IMG/VR virus record: IMGVR_UViG_3300032242_002920
Coordinates: 1 to 64,000 of that record
Source of the DNA: a virus
Direction: 5' to 3' (one strand)
DNA: 64,000 nt
Shown: piece after piece, positions 1-7,225 of the stretch
Layout: every line of letters starts with the position of its first letter
Numbering within the stretch: position 1 is the first letter of the stretch
The notes under the pieces: model-generated
Database searches by the model: none
Seen by the model: only the letters and a program-made list of their open reading frames with translations
Told to the model about the DNA's origin: nothing
Translations under genes and position numbers: made by a program

Positions 1-241
1 AAACCTTTACCCCGGCCCTATAAACCCCATAGTAAAGATATGGTAAAGGCTGAGGATCCTTTACCTCCCCTTTGAAGTTGGTGGATAGGGTAACCCCCGG
101 TTTCCTTTGATTCCCCCTAGACGGGGGTGTTCGCTTAGGAGCGGGTCCCCTTTTGGAATAAATAAATGGGTCCCCTTTTGATGGTACCAAATATTTTGGG
201 TCCCTTAGGGTCCCATAAATAAAAAATAAAAAGTGGTTCCC
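1..241. other. Left-edge non-coding region with short repeats
   Basis: I see no convincing gene here. The octamer CCTTTACC occurs at 4-11 and 58-65, and its complement GGTAAAGG at 42-49. The 13-mer GGGTCCCCTTTTG occurs at 143-155 and 168-180, and its core GGGTCCC again at 198-204 and 208-214. The region lies downstream of the minus-strand gene at 242-502 and of whatever precedes the window, so it probably holds termination or regulatory signals. Confidence 0.5.
42..65. terminator. Hairpin, possible terminator
   Basis: GGTAAAGG (42-49) pairs with CCTTTACC (58-65) across an 8-base loop, giving a perfect 8-bp stem. The sequence after it on the plus strand is pyrimidine-rich but has no clean T-run. 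It could terminate a plus-strand transcript entering from the left or the minus-strand gene at 242-502. A regulatory dyad is equally possible. Confidence 0.35.
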
Positions 242-502
242 TTAGGCGGGTAGTTGGGCTTGGGCTTGTTCGCCCTCGCCACCTTCAAGGACAATGCTCA
301 TGTCAACACGGGGGTTGTTTTCGAGTGCCATCTTCAGGCCTTCGACAATTTGCCCAGCTTCCAGTCCTTGGTACACTTGTCCGTTGAATGTGACAGTGTA
401 GAGGGCTTGTGGTCCCCTAACGTCTTGGAAATTTACCCAACTTGGGATGTCTTCCATGCTTTCACGGATGATTTGTGCGTGTGAGCTATGCTCCATACAC
501 AT
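242..502 (-). CDS. Hypothetical protein, 86 aa
   Basis: I do not recognise this protein. It is acidic, with a compact middle (SWVNFQDVRGPQALYTVTFNG) and an Ala/Gln/Glu-rich end. The minus reading is preferred to the overlapping plus-strand frame because it gives an ordinary soluble composition. Its ATG lies beside the divergent nuclease gene at 570. No clear Shine-Dalgarno sequence precedes the start, so translation may be leaderless. The function is unknown. Confidence 0.55.
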   Translation of the reverse strand: MCMEHSSHAQIIRESMEDIPSWVNFQDVRGPQALYTVTFNGQVYQGLEAGQIVEGLKMALENNPRVDMSIVLEGGEGEQAQAQLPA

Positions 503-534
503 TATGCCGCGTTTTGCGTGTAAAACAATAGGGC

Positions 535-563
535 TTGTGTTTTAAAACCTTTTGTGTTACAAT
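535..563 (+). promoter_or_regulatory. Sigma70-type promoter for the GIY-YIG-like gene
   Basis: TTGTGT (535-540) and TACAAT (558-563) are separated by exactly 17 bp. The -10 box ends 6 bp before the ATG at 570, so transcription would begin at or next to the start codon. There is no Shine-Dalgarno sequence between them, which fits a leaderless mRNA of the kind common in actinobacteria. The start site is inferred, not measured. Confidence 0.6.
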
Positions 564-569
564 CGGATC

Positions 570-1088
570 ATGTCTATAAAGTTAACACAAAACAAATATG
601 ATGAAGTAGCAGATAAAATTGATTGCACTTGGGTTGATCCCTATCAGGGTGCCCATACGCCTTCAACAATTCGTTGTAACAAGTGCGAGTTTGAGTGGAA
701 GGTTCGCGTTTATGATGCACGACGGGCTTCTGGTTGTAAGAGATGCGGCCCTAAGCGCTTTAAGAATGATGAGCCTGCTTACTTGTACCTCATGGAAGAC
801 GGCAAGGGTGCGGTTAAGGTTGGCGTGACGGGTAAGTTCCAACGTCGTAATCGCATTTCAAAGCTGTCTGCTTATGGTTGGAAGCTTGTTGATTGTTGGG
901 AGTTTGACAGAGGTGAAGATGCTCACAAGGTTGAGCAGGAGATCCTTTCATGGTGGCGTAATGATTTGGACCTTCCTCCAGCCTATGAGGGTGAGTTCTC
1001 TAACGGCGTTAAAGGCGCTTCTGAGACAGTTGACACAAGTAAGATTTCAAAAGAAGAAATCATTAAGAGAATCGAAGGACTTATTTAA
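570..1088 (+). CDS. Putative zinc-finger GIY-YIG-like nuclease
   Basis: This 172-aa protein has two parts. Residues 30-65 carry CxxC pairs (C36/C39 and C56/C59) resembling the treble-clef or zinc-ribbon found in front of phage nucleases. Residues 70-130 carry YLYLMEDG, then KVGVT (83-87), arginines R92/R93 and a downstream glutamate in HKVEQE. This is the pattern of the T5orf172/MUG113 branch of the GIY-YIG superfamily. Free-standing members are often homing-type endonucleases, so mobility is possible but not shown. A TTG start 18 bases upstream is possible, but the ATG at 570 fits the promoter better. Confidence 0.65.
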   Translation: MSIKLTQNKYDEVADKIDCTWVDPYQGAHTPSTIRCNKCEFEWKVRVYDARRASGCKRCGPKRFKNDEPAYLYLMEDGKGAVKVGVTGKFQRRNRISKLSAYGWKLVDCWEFDRGEDAHKVEQEILSWWRNDLDLPPAYEGEFSNGVKGASETVDTSKISKEEIIKRIEGLI

Positions 1089-1103
1089 GTCGCGCCCAAT
1101 CAT

Positions 1104-1142
1104 CCCGGATTGCTTGCAATCGTTTCAGGATTGCCTTCCGGG
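1104..1142 (+). promoter_or_regulatory. Bulged stem-loop after the nuclease gene
   Basis: CCCGGA (1104-1109) can pair with TCCGGG (1137-1142), and inside it GCAATC (1116-1121) pairs with GATTGC (1129-1134). The two nested helices are separated by unpaired bases. The structure lies 16 bases after the nuclease stop and ends just before a GTG that may start a small membrane protein. It may act as a terminator-like element or control that start. Confidence 0.4.
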
Positions 1143-1274
1143 GTGACAAGCGTGAGGCTTGCGTTCCTTCAGATTGCTCTCAGCGTCATTTTAACAGCCT
1201 TCTGGCTAATTCTAATTAAATATTCGGGTGCAGGCAAGGTCCGAAGGGATAAATTTTTAAAACAAGGATTTTAA
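1143..1274 (+). CDS. Possible small single-pass membrane protein, 43 aa
   Basis: A GTG-initiated frame encodes 43 residues with one strongly hydrophobic stretch (residues 6-27, including LQIALSVILTAFWLILI) followed by a basic tail (KVRRDKFLKQ). A single helix with positive residues after it is typical of tiny phage membrane proteins. The start is uncertain: no good Shine-Dalgarno sequence is seen and the GTG abuts a stem-loop. The frame could be spurious, but it runs to within 3 bases of the next small gene. Confidence 0.35.
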   Translation: MTSVRLAFLQIALSVILTAFWLILIKYSGAGKVRRDKFLKQGF

Positions 1275-1276
1275 AC

Positions 1277-1438
1277 ATGATATACCATACTGAAGATAAA
1301 CAAAGTTTCATTTGGGTTTTTAATGATGAAGAAACCAAAGAGACAAGATTGCATTGGGGAACTTACGACAAAGGTACAAGGGCATACAAGGGAAGCGTAA
1401 CTCTACCCAAGAATACTGCAAAATTCTTTACTAAATAA
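1277..1438 (+). CDS. Small hypothetical protein, 53 aa
   Basis: A complete frame starts at ATG 1277, with AAGGA at 1264-1268 as a plausible ribosome-binding site. The product reads MIYHTEDKQSFIWVFNDEE and continues with aromatic and charged residues typical of a small folded domain (LHWGTYDKGTRAYKG). There are no Cys pairs or membrane segments. I do not recognise the family. It is followed by about 110 bases with no gene before the 408-aa gene. Confidence 0.55.
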   Translation: MIYHTEDKQSFIWVFNDEETKETRLHWGTYDKGTRAYKGSVTLPKNTAKFFTK

Positions 1439-1549
1439 TGATTAGTTAAGAAAGCCTGTAAAATCGAAGGGGAATTTTTCTTTTTTAGGGGCTGCGCCAC
1501 TTTTCGACCGAAAACCTAATAAGATAGAAAGAACTAATAGTTAAATATT

Positions 1550-2776
1550 ATGGAAAATAAAGACGGATACGAGCTTGACCCGACTCTTGAAACGGTACTT
1601 GAAGAGCAAATGATTGAAGGTGGCGTTCCTGAAAGCGAAGTTGCTCCAAGCATTAAAGATATTGAAGAGGCTATGGACGAAAGGCTCAAGGAGAAGAAAG
1701 GCAATCAGGAATATGACGCCGAAGCGTATGCTAGTGTACCTGAGGAGTTTAATCAAAAGTTAATTGAACTTATGGGCCACATGCGAGCCGCAGGCGTTCC
1801 GCAAGAAACCATTATGTATGAGATTAGAGACCTCATCGACATTTATGTAAACTCAGCTACTAACAATATGGAAAGTAACAATCAGGTAATTAGCATGGAT
1901 AACAATTCAAAAGCCAGCAAGTACGATCACAAGTTTGAGGAGTACAAAGAGGAACTTCGTGCTAAAGGCAAGAAGAAGCATCATGGAGAAAAGGAGTCTA
2001 ATGTGAGTCTTGACCGTCAAACGATGCCAAATGAGCATCTTGGCTGGTATGCCGAAGATGATGACAATGCGGGTTACACCGACGAAGAACTTTATGCTAT
2101 TGATAATCCCGCCGAACCTTCTGCTGCTGAAAAGGTAGCCGAATATCTTGATAAGTATGACGAAGAGGGTAGCGAACTTTGGACCCATCTTTGGGAGGGC
2201 AGCCGCGCTCTTTCTAATGGAAACGTTGAAGACGGTTCCGCTCACTTGCGCATCCTTATTGAAATTTTCCAAAATCTTTTGGCTCAACTTGATCAGGGAC
2301 ATACTGCTAAGACTTCTGCCAGCGAGCCTATGGGACTTGATACAAAGGGATGGACTATTACTGATTATCAATGGGGTCAAACAAATCGTCCCGATTACCT
2401 TGAATATGTTTTGTTGGAGCATCCAACGCAGGGTTGGATTCAGGCCGATGGTATCGACATTGATTACGAAGGTGGAACCGTTAATTTCTCTACAGAAACA
2501 CACGGACTTCCTTCTGGTCCTTATGAAAACCTTGTTGACATTGATCGTGGAAACACTCAAGCATCATTTAAAACCGTTGGTTACTTTTCACCACAGAATG
2601 ATACCGACGTTCCTGATGTAACATTTGACGCACAGGATGCCCCATCAGATATCATTGATATTGTAAATTCATATGTTTCTGAGGATGAAAGCATCAACGA
2701 GGCAATTGATACTCATCTTGCCGAAAATCCGCCAGAGCCTGATTGGGACTCAATGCCCGGAGGGGCTGACTGGTAA
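1550..2776 (+). CDS. Hypothetical acidic protein, 408 aa
   Basis: I do not recognise this protein. Residues 1-60 are very acidic and helical. A helical segment around 65-100 (FNQKLIELMGHMRAAGVPQETIMYEIRDLI) follows. A Lys/Glu-rich linker precedes a C-terminal half with several Trp-Tyr patches (GWTITDYQWGQ, LEHPTQGWIQADG) that suggest a beta-rich domain. No catalytic motif is evident. The start has no Shine-Dalgarno sequence; the upstream bases TAATAGTTAAATATT are AT-rich. The stop overlaps the next start (TAATG), so the two genes are probably co-translated. Confidence 0.75.
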   Translation: MENKDGYELDPTLETVLEEQMIEGGVPESEVAPSIKDIEEAMDERLKEKKGNQEYDAEAYASVPEEFNQKLIELMGHMRAAGVPQETIMYEIRDLIDIYVNSATNNMESNNQVISMDNNSKASKYDHKFEEYKEELRAKGKKKHHGEKESNVSLDRQTMPNEHLGWYAEDDDNAGYTDEELYAIDNPAEPSAAEKVAEYLDKYDEEGSELWTHLWEGSRALSNGNVEDGSAHLRILIEIFQNLLAQLDQGHTAKTSASEPMGLDTKGWTITDYQWGQTNRPDYLEYVLLEHPTQGWIQADGIDIDYEGGTVNFSTETHGLPSGPYENLVDIDRGNTQASFKTVGYFSPQNDTDVPDVTFDAQDAPSDIIDIVNSYVSEDESINEAIDTHLAENPPEPDWDSMPGGADW

Positions 2777-3210
2777 TGGATGAAGGGCGTGAGTTCTACC
2801 AATCTGGGGGATTCACTAAAGGGCCAAACGGATGGCTCGTTTATGTTCAACCAGCAGGGGGTCAAAGGCCCCCTCAAGCGGGAGATTGGGCAGAAATCGT
2901 TCAGCGCACAAAGTCTTTTGCTCGTCCCGTTCCTGTTACTCTGGTAAATGATGTTGGAGGGGCTTGGACTTTCCGTAATGGTCATCATCCAGACGTTGCA
3001 GAACCTGTTACAGCGGCAGTAGAAGATTTTCCTCATCCGCATAGGCAGCCTGCAATGCAACCTAGAAAGCGAACTCGTCCCGGACAAGTTCCCGCTCCGC
3101 CAGCGCTTTGTTTATCACCAGTCGGTCAACAGCCTGAAGTATCACCTGAAGAAGAGCCACCAGAAGAGCCGCAGCAACAGCAACCTTGGTGGAAAAGATT
3201 AGGACCATGA
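2776..3210 (+). CDS. Hypothetical proline-rich protein, 144 aa
   Basis: Translationally coupled to the 408-aa gene by a TAATG overlap. The N-terminal half has Gly/Trp/Phe spacing suggesting a small beta fold (GGFTKGPNGWLVYVQPAGG, VGGAWTFRNGHH). The C-terminal third is low-complexity Pro/Glu/Gln (EEEPPEEPQQQQPWW). No family is recognised. The last four bases overlap the ATGA start of the next small gene. Confidence 0.7.
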   Translation: MDEGREFYQSGGFTKGPNGWLVYVQPAGGQRPPQAGDWAEIVQRTKSFARPVPVTLVNDVGGAWTFRNGHHPDVAEPVTAAVEDFPHPHRQPAMQPRKRTRPGQVPAPPALCLSPVGQQPEVSPEEEPPEEPQQQQPWWKRLGP

Positions 3211-3350
3211 GACTGTTTAAAAGGTGTAAAGGTCTTATCAAGTATAATTCGGCTTATCTTGCTAACCAAGAAGCCGCTAATCATATTGGACGCTGGTCAT
3301 TTTATAAATGCAGGCGATGCAAAGTTTGGCATATAAAAGAGTATAAATAA
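3207..3350 (+). CDS. Small CxxC protein, 47 aa
   Basis: An ATGA overlap with the preceding gene supports this short frame. The 47 residues are basic and end with YKCRRCKVWHIKEYK, a CxxC knuckle, with another Cys at position 7, so a partial zinc-ribbon is plausible. The stop codon lies in the left arm of the terminator hairpin at 3347-3373. It resembles the many short Cys-rich phage proteins of unknown role. Confidence 0.6.
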   Translation: MRLFKRCKGLIKYNSAYLANQEAANHIGRWSFYKCRRCKVWHIKEYK

Positions 3351-3373
3351 GGGCCGCATATAGCGGCCCTTAT
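3347..3373. terminator. Bidirectional terminator between convergent genes
   Basis: An 11-bp stem (arms 3347-3357 and 3363-3373, core GGGCCGC/GCGGCCC) closes a 5-base ATATA loop. It lies between the plus-strand gene ending at 3350 and the minus-strand gene ending at 3394. T-rich sequence follows on the minus-strand side, so termination of the minus gene is best supported, with the plus operon probably also stopped. Confidence 0.75.
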
Positions 3374-3393
3374 CATTTGCTATCTTGTATTGC

Positions 3394-4383
3394 TTATCGT
3401 ACTGGGCGAACGTCAATAATCTTGAAATCGCCAGCGGCGCTAGCTGATGCTGGGGCGACAATAACAGCGAGAGGAAGCTGATCCTTAAGAAGATCGGCAA
3501 ACCTAACTCCTGCCAAAGCTGCCTGAGTACCAGTAGCAGTGGCTGCGGTACCAGCGAGAACGCCGTAGGTAACCGAGTTTGGATTAGAAACGTCAACATA
3601 AAGAAGATCGTTCCTTAGCTTATTGGTAGTACCCGCAACTGCAAGGGCGCTTGTTGCATCCGCAGCAACGGCAATCGAATAAAGAGTCTGATTGTCAGCA
3701 TTACGAATTTCACCAACGCCAACCGAGATCTTTAGAGTGCTTGATGAGTAAGTACCAGCAGTTGCCTTAAGGCCAGTATTGACCTGAAGATCGCCGGGTG
3801 CACTTGTAAGGGCACCAGTATGGTAAACAGCACCAATTGATGAGTGATAGGCAAGCTCCTTAGCGGATACGGGATCATTTAGATCGACGTATACGTTTGA
3901 ATTAGACCTAACAACCTGCTTACCAATACGAACGGCCTGTGAGCGATTAAACGCACGGACTGGAAGGTAATCAGGGGTATCACGAACATCAGTACGAGGG
4001 CTGATAGTAGCAACAGTTGAATCAGAAACTGCAATTGTTGCAATTGGGAACTGTGACGATGACCCAATGGCGGGAGCAACAGCGGTTGCGGCTGTAAGAA
4101 CAGGCGTACCGGTGATGATCTTAAATGGAGCAGTTGCAAGTGTGCTTGTATCAACAACTACAAGATCAATACGCTTATAACCAGTTGAAGCGTAAGCAAT
4201 AACTCCTGAAATGGCAGCGCCTACAACAGAGGTGTAAGCAGAGTTGCCATAAGTTGTGGTACCCGGAGTACGAGTCCGATATACACCAGATGATACTGTT
4301 ACGGTATCGTTTGTATTAGTTGTGGTGCCTTGAGTAACCTCAAAACCACCAATAATATCATAGCTAGTATTTGCTAAAGACAT
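3394..4383 (-). CDS. Fibre-like virion structural protein, 329 aa
   Basis: The protein is rich in Ser, Thr, Ala and Val and low in charge, like a beta-structured virion protein. Residues 70-120 carry YKRIDLVVVDTSTL..FKIITGTPV..PAIGSSSQFPIATIAV. This resembles a module widespread in phage tail and receptor-binding proteins, where a value is followed by a short GTPxx loop. A related pattern recurs near the C-terminus (NKLRNDLLYVDVS, PLAVIVAPAS). The Shine-Dalgarno AAGGAAA lies 9 bases before the ATG. It is the only fibre-like gene outside the main adhesion module, which suggests an accessory or swapped adhesin. The precise role is unknown. Confidence 0.6.
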   Translation of the reverse strand: MSLANTSYDIIGGFEVTQGTTTNTNDTVTVSSGVYRTRTPGTTTYGNSAYTSVVGAAISGVIAYASTGYKRIDLVVVDTSTLATAPFKIITGTPVLTAATAVAPAIGSSSQFPIATIAVSDSTVATISPRTDVRDTPDYLPVRAFNRSQAVRIGKQVVRSNSNVYVDLNDPVSAKELAYHSSIGAVYHTGALTSAPGDLQVNTGLKATAGTYSSSTLKISVGVGEIRNADNQTLYSIAVAADATSALAVAGTTNKLRNDLLYVDVSNPNSVTYGVLAGTAATATGTQAALAGVRFADLLKDQLPLAVIVAPASASAAGDFKIIDVRPVR

Positions 4384-4480
4384 TTAACATATTTCCTTTA
4401 TTTATGTAATTGGCCTTCCGAAGCAATCTCCGGTTGGTTGTTCCAATTACTATTTGTATAGATTAACCATGCTAAATTAA

Positions 4481-4840
4481 TTAAAATGTAGCAGGCTCTC
4501 GAAGACGATCTTCAAGTGGTTTAATGTGGGTGACGAGGACCGTAATGCCTTCGTCAGCAAATCGGGTTGCTTCACTAACTGCACCCGTTTCACTATCAGC
4601 CCAAATAAAAACTCTTTTGGAATGTTTGATAGGGTCAATACCCTTACGGGTATAAATATCAACAGCCCATAAATCACAAAATTTACCGCGTTCATTTTGA
4701 ACTTGATTTGCACAATGAGTAAAGGTGTGTTCACCAGCCCAATATGGCTTGTTTAAAACATGAACGGATCCGCCTTGACCAGATCTTACGAGTTCTGCAA
4801 ACCCGTTTAAATCATTTTCACTTGACTTCCGAATATTCAT
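4481..4840 (-). CDS. Hypothetical protein, 119 aa
   Basis: An unrecognised soluble protein. The C-terminal half (KRVFIWADSETGAVSEATRFADEGITVLVTHIKPLEDRLREP) has a strand-helix-strand look typical of small alpha/beta domains, but no catalytic signature. AGAAGGAT precedes the ATG. Its start lies inside the end of the upstream 83-aa gene (23-base overlap), so the two are probably co-translated in the ThyX-led minus operon. Confidence 0.65.
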   Translation of the reverse strand: MNIRKSSENDLNGFAELVRSGQGGSVHVLNKPYWAGEHTFTHCANQVQNERGKFCDLWAVDIYTRKGIDPIKHSKRVFIWADSETGAVSEATRFADEGITVLVTHIKPLEDRLREPATF

Positions 4841-5069
4841 TCCGCAATCCTTCTAGATCAGTAACATTAAGATCGTGCTTAACTCGATAAATAATACGAG
4901 CTACCTTTGCAATCATATCACCATCGCCGTGAGCAAAATCTTCTGAACGAATCATTGCATCAGCAATAGCAAGCAACGCCTCGGTATCAACTGAGGCAAG
5001 ATCAAGACGAGCCTTTTTAAGGTCCTCTGGATCAATAAACTTCTTTCCCAACGCGTACTTGTAATTCAT
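4818..5069 (-). CDS. Hypothetical helical protein, 83 aa
   Basis: A small, mostly helical, mildly acidic protein (PEDLKKARLDLASVDTEALL). The Shine-Dalgarno AAAGGAAA sits correctly before the ATG. It lies 12 bases downstream of thyX on the same strand. No motif identifies its function. Confidence 0.65.
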   Translation of the reverse strand: MNYKYALGKKFIDPEDLKKARLDLASVDTEALLAIADAMIRSEDFAHGDGDMIAKVARIIYRVKHDLNVTDLEGLRNEYSEVK

Positions 5070-5081
5070 TTCGTTTCCTTT

Positions 5082-5756
5082 CTAAGGGGCTATAAAGCCG
5101 TTATATTCAAATGCTTCTGCTGTGGCGGGCATAACCTCGGCCCAAAGCTCATAAAGCGCCTCAGCATACGCTCTAATTTCGTACATGGCACTGGATGCCA
5201 TTCGCAACTCTAAGAAATTCATAAGACTTCTAGCGTTGCAACTAAAGTAAAATTCTGTATAAGTATTAAGTGGCAGCACAATTCTTGCCTGCTCCTTAGC
5301 AATTCCTGCCTCAAGCAAATCTTGATAATGCTTGTAAGCATTCTTAGAATGCAGCATAACTGAACTTCTTACATGATCAGTTTGAAAATCATCTCCGTCT
5401 TCAAAGCTATAAGACCCCGGCTTTCCTTCCTGAGTCCTAGCTATTTCAGGAATATAAAAATCTGGTCTTAATTCAACATATCTACCCGATTCTTCATTGT
5501 ATGAAAAACCAATGCGATGTCTTTCCCATTCACGAACAACAAAGATTGGTGCGCGTACATGAAACTTGAAATAGTTGTGTTCAAATGGACTACCGTGTTG
5601 TTCACGCATTAGAAAACCAAGAACGCGTTTTTCCTCATCGCCAAAACCGTCTGACTGCTTGGCAAATGACACTTTAGCGGCATTAACTACACTTAGGTCC
5701 GAACCGCTGTGATTTTCTAAATCTACCCATCCATGTGGGGGAAATACTTTAATCAT
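5082..5756 (-). CDS. thyX: Flavin-dependent thymidylate synthase ThyX
   Basis: ThyX makes dTMP from dUMP with FAD, NADPH and methylenetetrahydrofolate, supplying thymidine for phage DNA synthesis. The 224 residues match the family length. The signature RHR is at 79-81, followed by IGFSYNEESGRY. The C-terminal nucleotide-binding stretch is QARIVLPLNTYTEFYFSCNARSLMNFLELR. The spacing from RHR to the signature serine is eight residues (S90), where the textbook motif has seven, so this belongs to a variant with one extra residue. The gene is the best-identified member of a minus-strand operon with short overlaps on both sides. Confidence 0.93.
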   Translation of the reverse strand: MIKVFPPHGWVDLENHSGSDLSVVNAAKVSFAKQSDGFGDEEKRVLGFLMREQHGSPFEHNYFKFHVRAPIFVVREWERHRIGFSYNEESGRYVELRPDFYIPEIARTQEGKPGSYSFEDGDDFQTDHVRSSVMLHSKNAYKHYQDLLEAGIAKEQARIVLPLNTYTEFYFSCNARSLMNFLELRMASSAMYEIRAYAEALYELWAEVMPATAEAFEYNGFIAP

Positions 5757-5985
5757 TTTGTTTTATTCCCATCATTGTCCATATTAATGAACTTATTATA
5801 CCAGAGGCTGCCGAAAACCACAAGTTTAATGTTAAATCAGTTATTGAATATAATACAAGCATACTGCCCGTGATTAAACAAGTGCTTCGTGGCGGATATC
5901 TTTTTTCAAAAATAGCAGGAAGAAGCGCTATCGTAAAAATGATAGAACCCACTGTAAAAACAATATCTTGCCAATGTTCAATCAT
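5749..5985 (-). CDS. Small multi-pass membrane protein, 78 aa
   Basis: Three hydrophobic segments are visible: DIVFTVGSIIFTIALLPAIF, the STCLITGSMLVLYSI region, and LWFSAASGIISSLIWTMMGI. The short loop KRYPPRS between the first two is typical of a positive cytoplasmic loop. I start it at ATG 5985, because a longer frame to 6075 would lie almost entirely inside the upstream gene. It overlaps the upstream stop by 8 bases and the thyX start by 8. Many caudoviruses carry such proteins beside metabolic genes. The role is unknown. Confidence 0.65.
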   Translation of the reverse strand: MIEHWQDIVFTVGSIIFTIALLPAIFEKRYPPRSTCLITGSMLVLYSITDLTLNLWFSAASGIISSLIWTMMGIKQND

Positions 5986-6241
5986 ATACCTTTGAAATGG
6001 CTTGTCGAACGCTATGGATCTCTTCCATAACTTTATCATCTTTGGCATCTTGCGCAATTGTATAAGCTTGCCCAAGGCCTTGAATAATATCGTTCATTTC
6101 AACTAATTGATTACTATGTGGGGTTTTAATACGAGCGGCATCAAGGTCTGAGCAAATGCTTACCGTAACCTTTTCGGTCTTTGACTGCATTGAAAAACAA
6201 AGCCCCTTGTTATTGATATAATTACGAAGTCTTTTGAACAT
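5978..6241 (-). CDS. Hypothetical protein, 87 aa
   Basis: First gene of the minus-strand thyX operon, with AAAGGAC before the ATG. The N-terminus is basic (MFKRLRNYINNK) and the C-terminal half is a predicted helix (IIQGLGQAYTIAQDAKDDKVMEEIHSVRQAISKV). No family is recognised. The divergent gene starts at 6316, so 6242-6315 must hold both promoters. Confidence 0.65.
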   Translation of the reverse strand: MFKRLRNYINNKGLCFSMQSKTEKVTVSICSDLDAARIKTPHSNQLVEMNDIIQGLGQAYTIAQDAKDDKVMEEIHSVRQAISKVYD

Positions 6242-6315
6242 ACTGTCCTTTCATTGGTTAGTTTTAAAATGATATCACATCCTATCGAATGCGTCAATCC
6301 TTGTACTTAATTCGT

Positions 6316-6807
6316 ATGAGCAAATGGAATTTAAGCCATAGGCCCGATGCCGATTGGGGAGAGGACGATTCTTCAGGCAAGGCCGTACAACCAGATCATT
6401 ATCCAAACATAGCTCGCCCCGGCGGAGGGTATCCAGAGGGCAAGGGTCATAAGACTGATGCCTTTTGTAATAAGTGTAAGGATCAACTTGTTGACGGCTC
6501 ATGTTTGCGCTGCGATTGGGGTCCACAAAATCGTTCTGTTCCCGTTAAAAATTTCCCACTTGATCCATTTGAGGATGATAAAGCAGGCATTCGTGCCGGT
6601 AAATTTGTACCAACTGAGCATGGTGAACCAATTAATAAAGATGAATTTGGACCAGACGATTGGTATTACGAAATCGACACTAAATATAATCCGCCTAAAT
6701 TTTGGATTATGTATCCCGCACAAAATGCCGGTAGATTAATTACTAAAGAAGAGTTAGACCGAAAACTATCAGAAGATTCCGGTCAATTGTCTCTTTGGAA
6801 TTTTTAA
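6316..6807 (+). CDS. Zinc-ribbon protein, 163 aa
   Basis: A single zinc-ribbon (CNKCKDQLVDGSCLRC, about residues 51-66) lies between Pro/Gly-rich linkers. The C-terminal half has aromatic patches (WYYEIDTKYNPPKFWIMYP) and ends with LSLWNF. The ATG at 6316 is chosen over one at 6289 because it directly follows an AT-rich box (TACTTAATTCGT) with no Shine-Dalgarno sequence, as at other leaderless-looking starts in this window. The gene converges with the repair-like gene, and the stops overlap by 4 bases. The function is unknown. Confidence 0.65.
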   Translation: MSKWNLSHRPDADWGEDDSSGKAVQPDHYPNIARPGGGYPEGKGHKTDAFCNKCKDQLVDGSCLRCDWGPQNRSVPVKNFPLDPFEDDKAGIRAGKFVPTEHGEPINKDEFGPDDWYYEIDTKYNPPKFWIMYPAQNAGRLITKEELDRKLSEDSGQLSLWNF

Positions 6808-7223
6808 TAACCCTCTTTAGTAGGCCAAAAGTATGGAAGTTCTGGAAGATCGTTCCAAAACTGTTCATACCAAGTAGGCTCCTTATGAAATAAGTTTGAG
6901 CGATGTGATTTGTGAATGCGTTCATCGCCCCACCATGCAGGTAGATTGTTATCTGCGCCAAATGCTGCAATGCGACCCTCAAGGTCGGTATTGTCAGCGC
7001 CATCACGCAAACGCCATTCACGACAAATGGCAAGGCTGTAAGAAACGAGACCGCCGACGTGACCGCGCCACATATGAACAGCAGGATGATTTTGCCAACC
7101 GTAAGTGTCATCGGTAATAGCGCGTAGAATCTGAAATGATTCAATACGCTGTTTGTTGAGCCGCTTGTTGTCTAGAACCTCAGCACAAAGTTTAAAATCA
7201 TCATATGGTACAAATGTTTGCAT
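6804..7223 (-). CDS. MSMEG_6728/DenV-like DNA repair protein
   Basis: The 139 residues match the pattern of the MSMEG_6728 family, related to the pyrimidine-dimer DNA glycosylase (Pyr_excise) fold. MQTFVPYDDF is followed by VLDNKRLNKQRIESFQILRAI, YGWQNHPAVHMWRGH, an ICREW helix, and the C-terminal HKSHRSNLFHKEPTWYEQFW. The last stretch recalls the ARLDEKIAQRPTWYKYYG end of T4 DenV. A role in repair of damaged DNA is plausible, but activity has not been established for most members. AGAAGG precedes the ATG. It is downstream of the 63-aa gene with a 2-base gap. Confidence 0.75.
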   Translation of the reverse strand: MQTFVPYDDFKLCAEVLDNKRLNKQRIESFQILRAITDDTYGWQNHPAVHMWRGHVGGLVSYSLAICREWRLRDGADNTDLEGRIAAFGADNNLPAWWGDERIHKSHRSNLFHKEPTWYEQFWNDLPELPYFWPTKEGY

Positions 7224-7225
7224 TA

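Noticed and set aside
254-484. Plus-strand frame opposite the 86-aa minus gene
   Set aside because: Composition (Cys/Phe-rich, no ribosome-binding site) fits a shadow; the minus frame is more protein-like.
552-569. TTG start for the GIY-YIG-like protein
   Set aside because: It would overlap the -10 box TACAAT; the ATG at 570 fits promoter spacing.
570-1088. Calling the nuclease gene an active mobile intron or homing element
   Set aside because: No interrupted gene or flanking intron boundary is visible.
6743-7144. Hydrophobic minus-strand frame within the DenV-like gene
   Set aside because: Lies in another frame of the DenV-like gene, which has clear family motifs, so the hydrophobic reading is a shadow.
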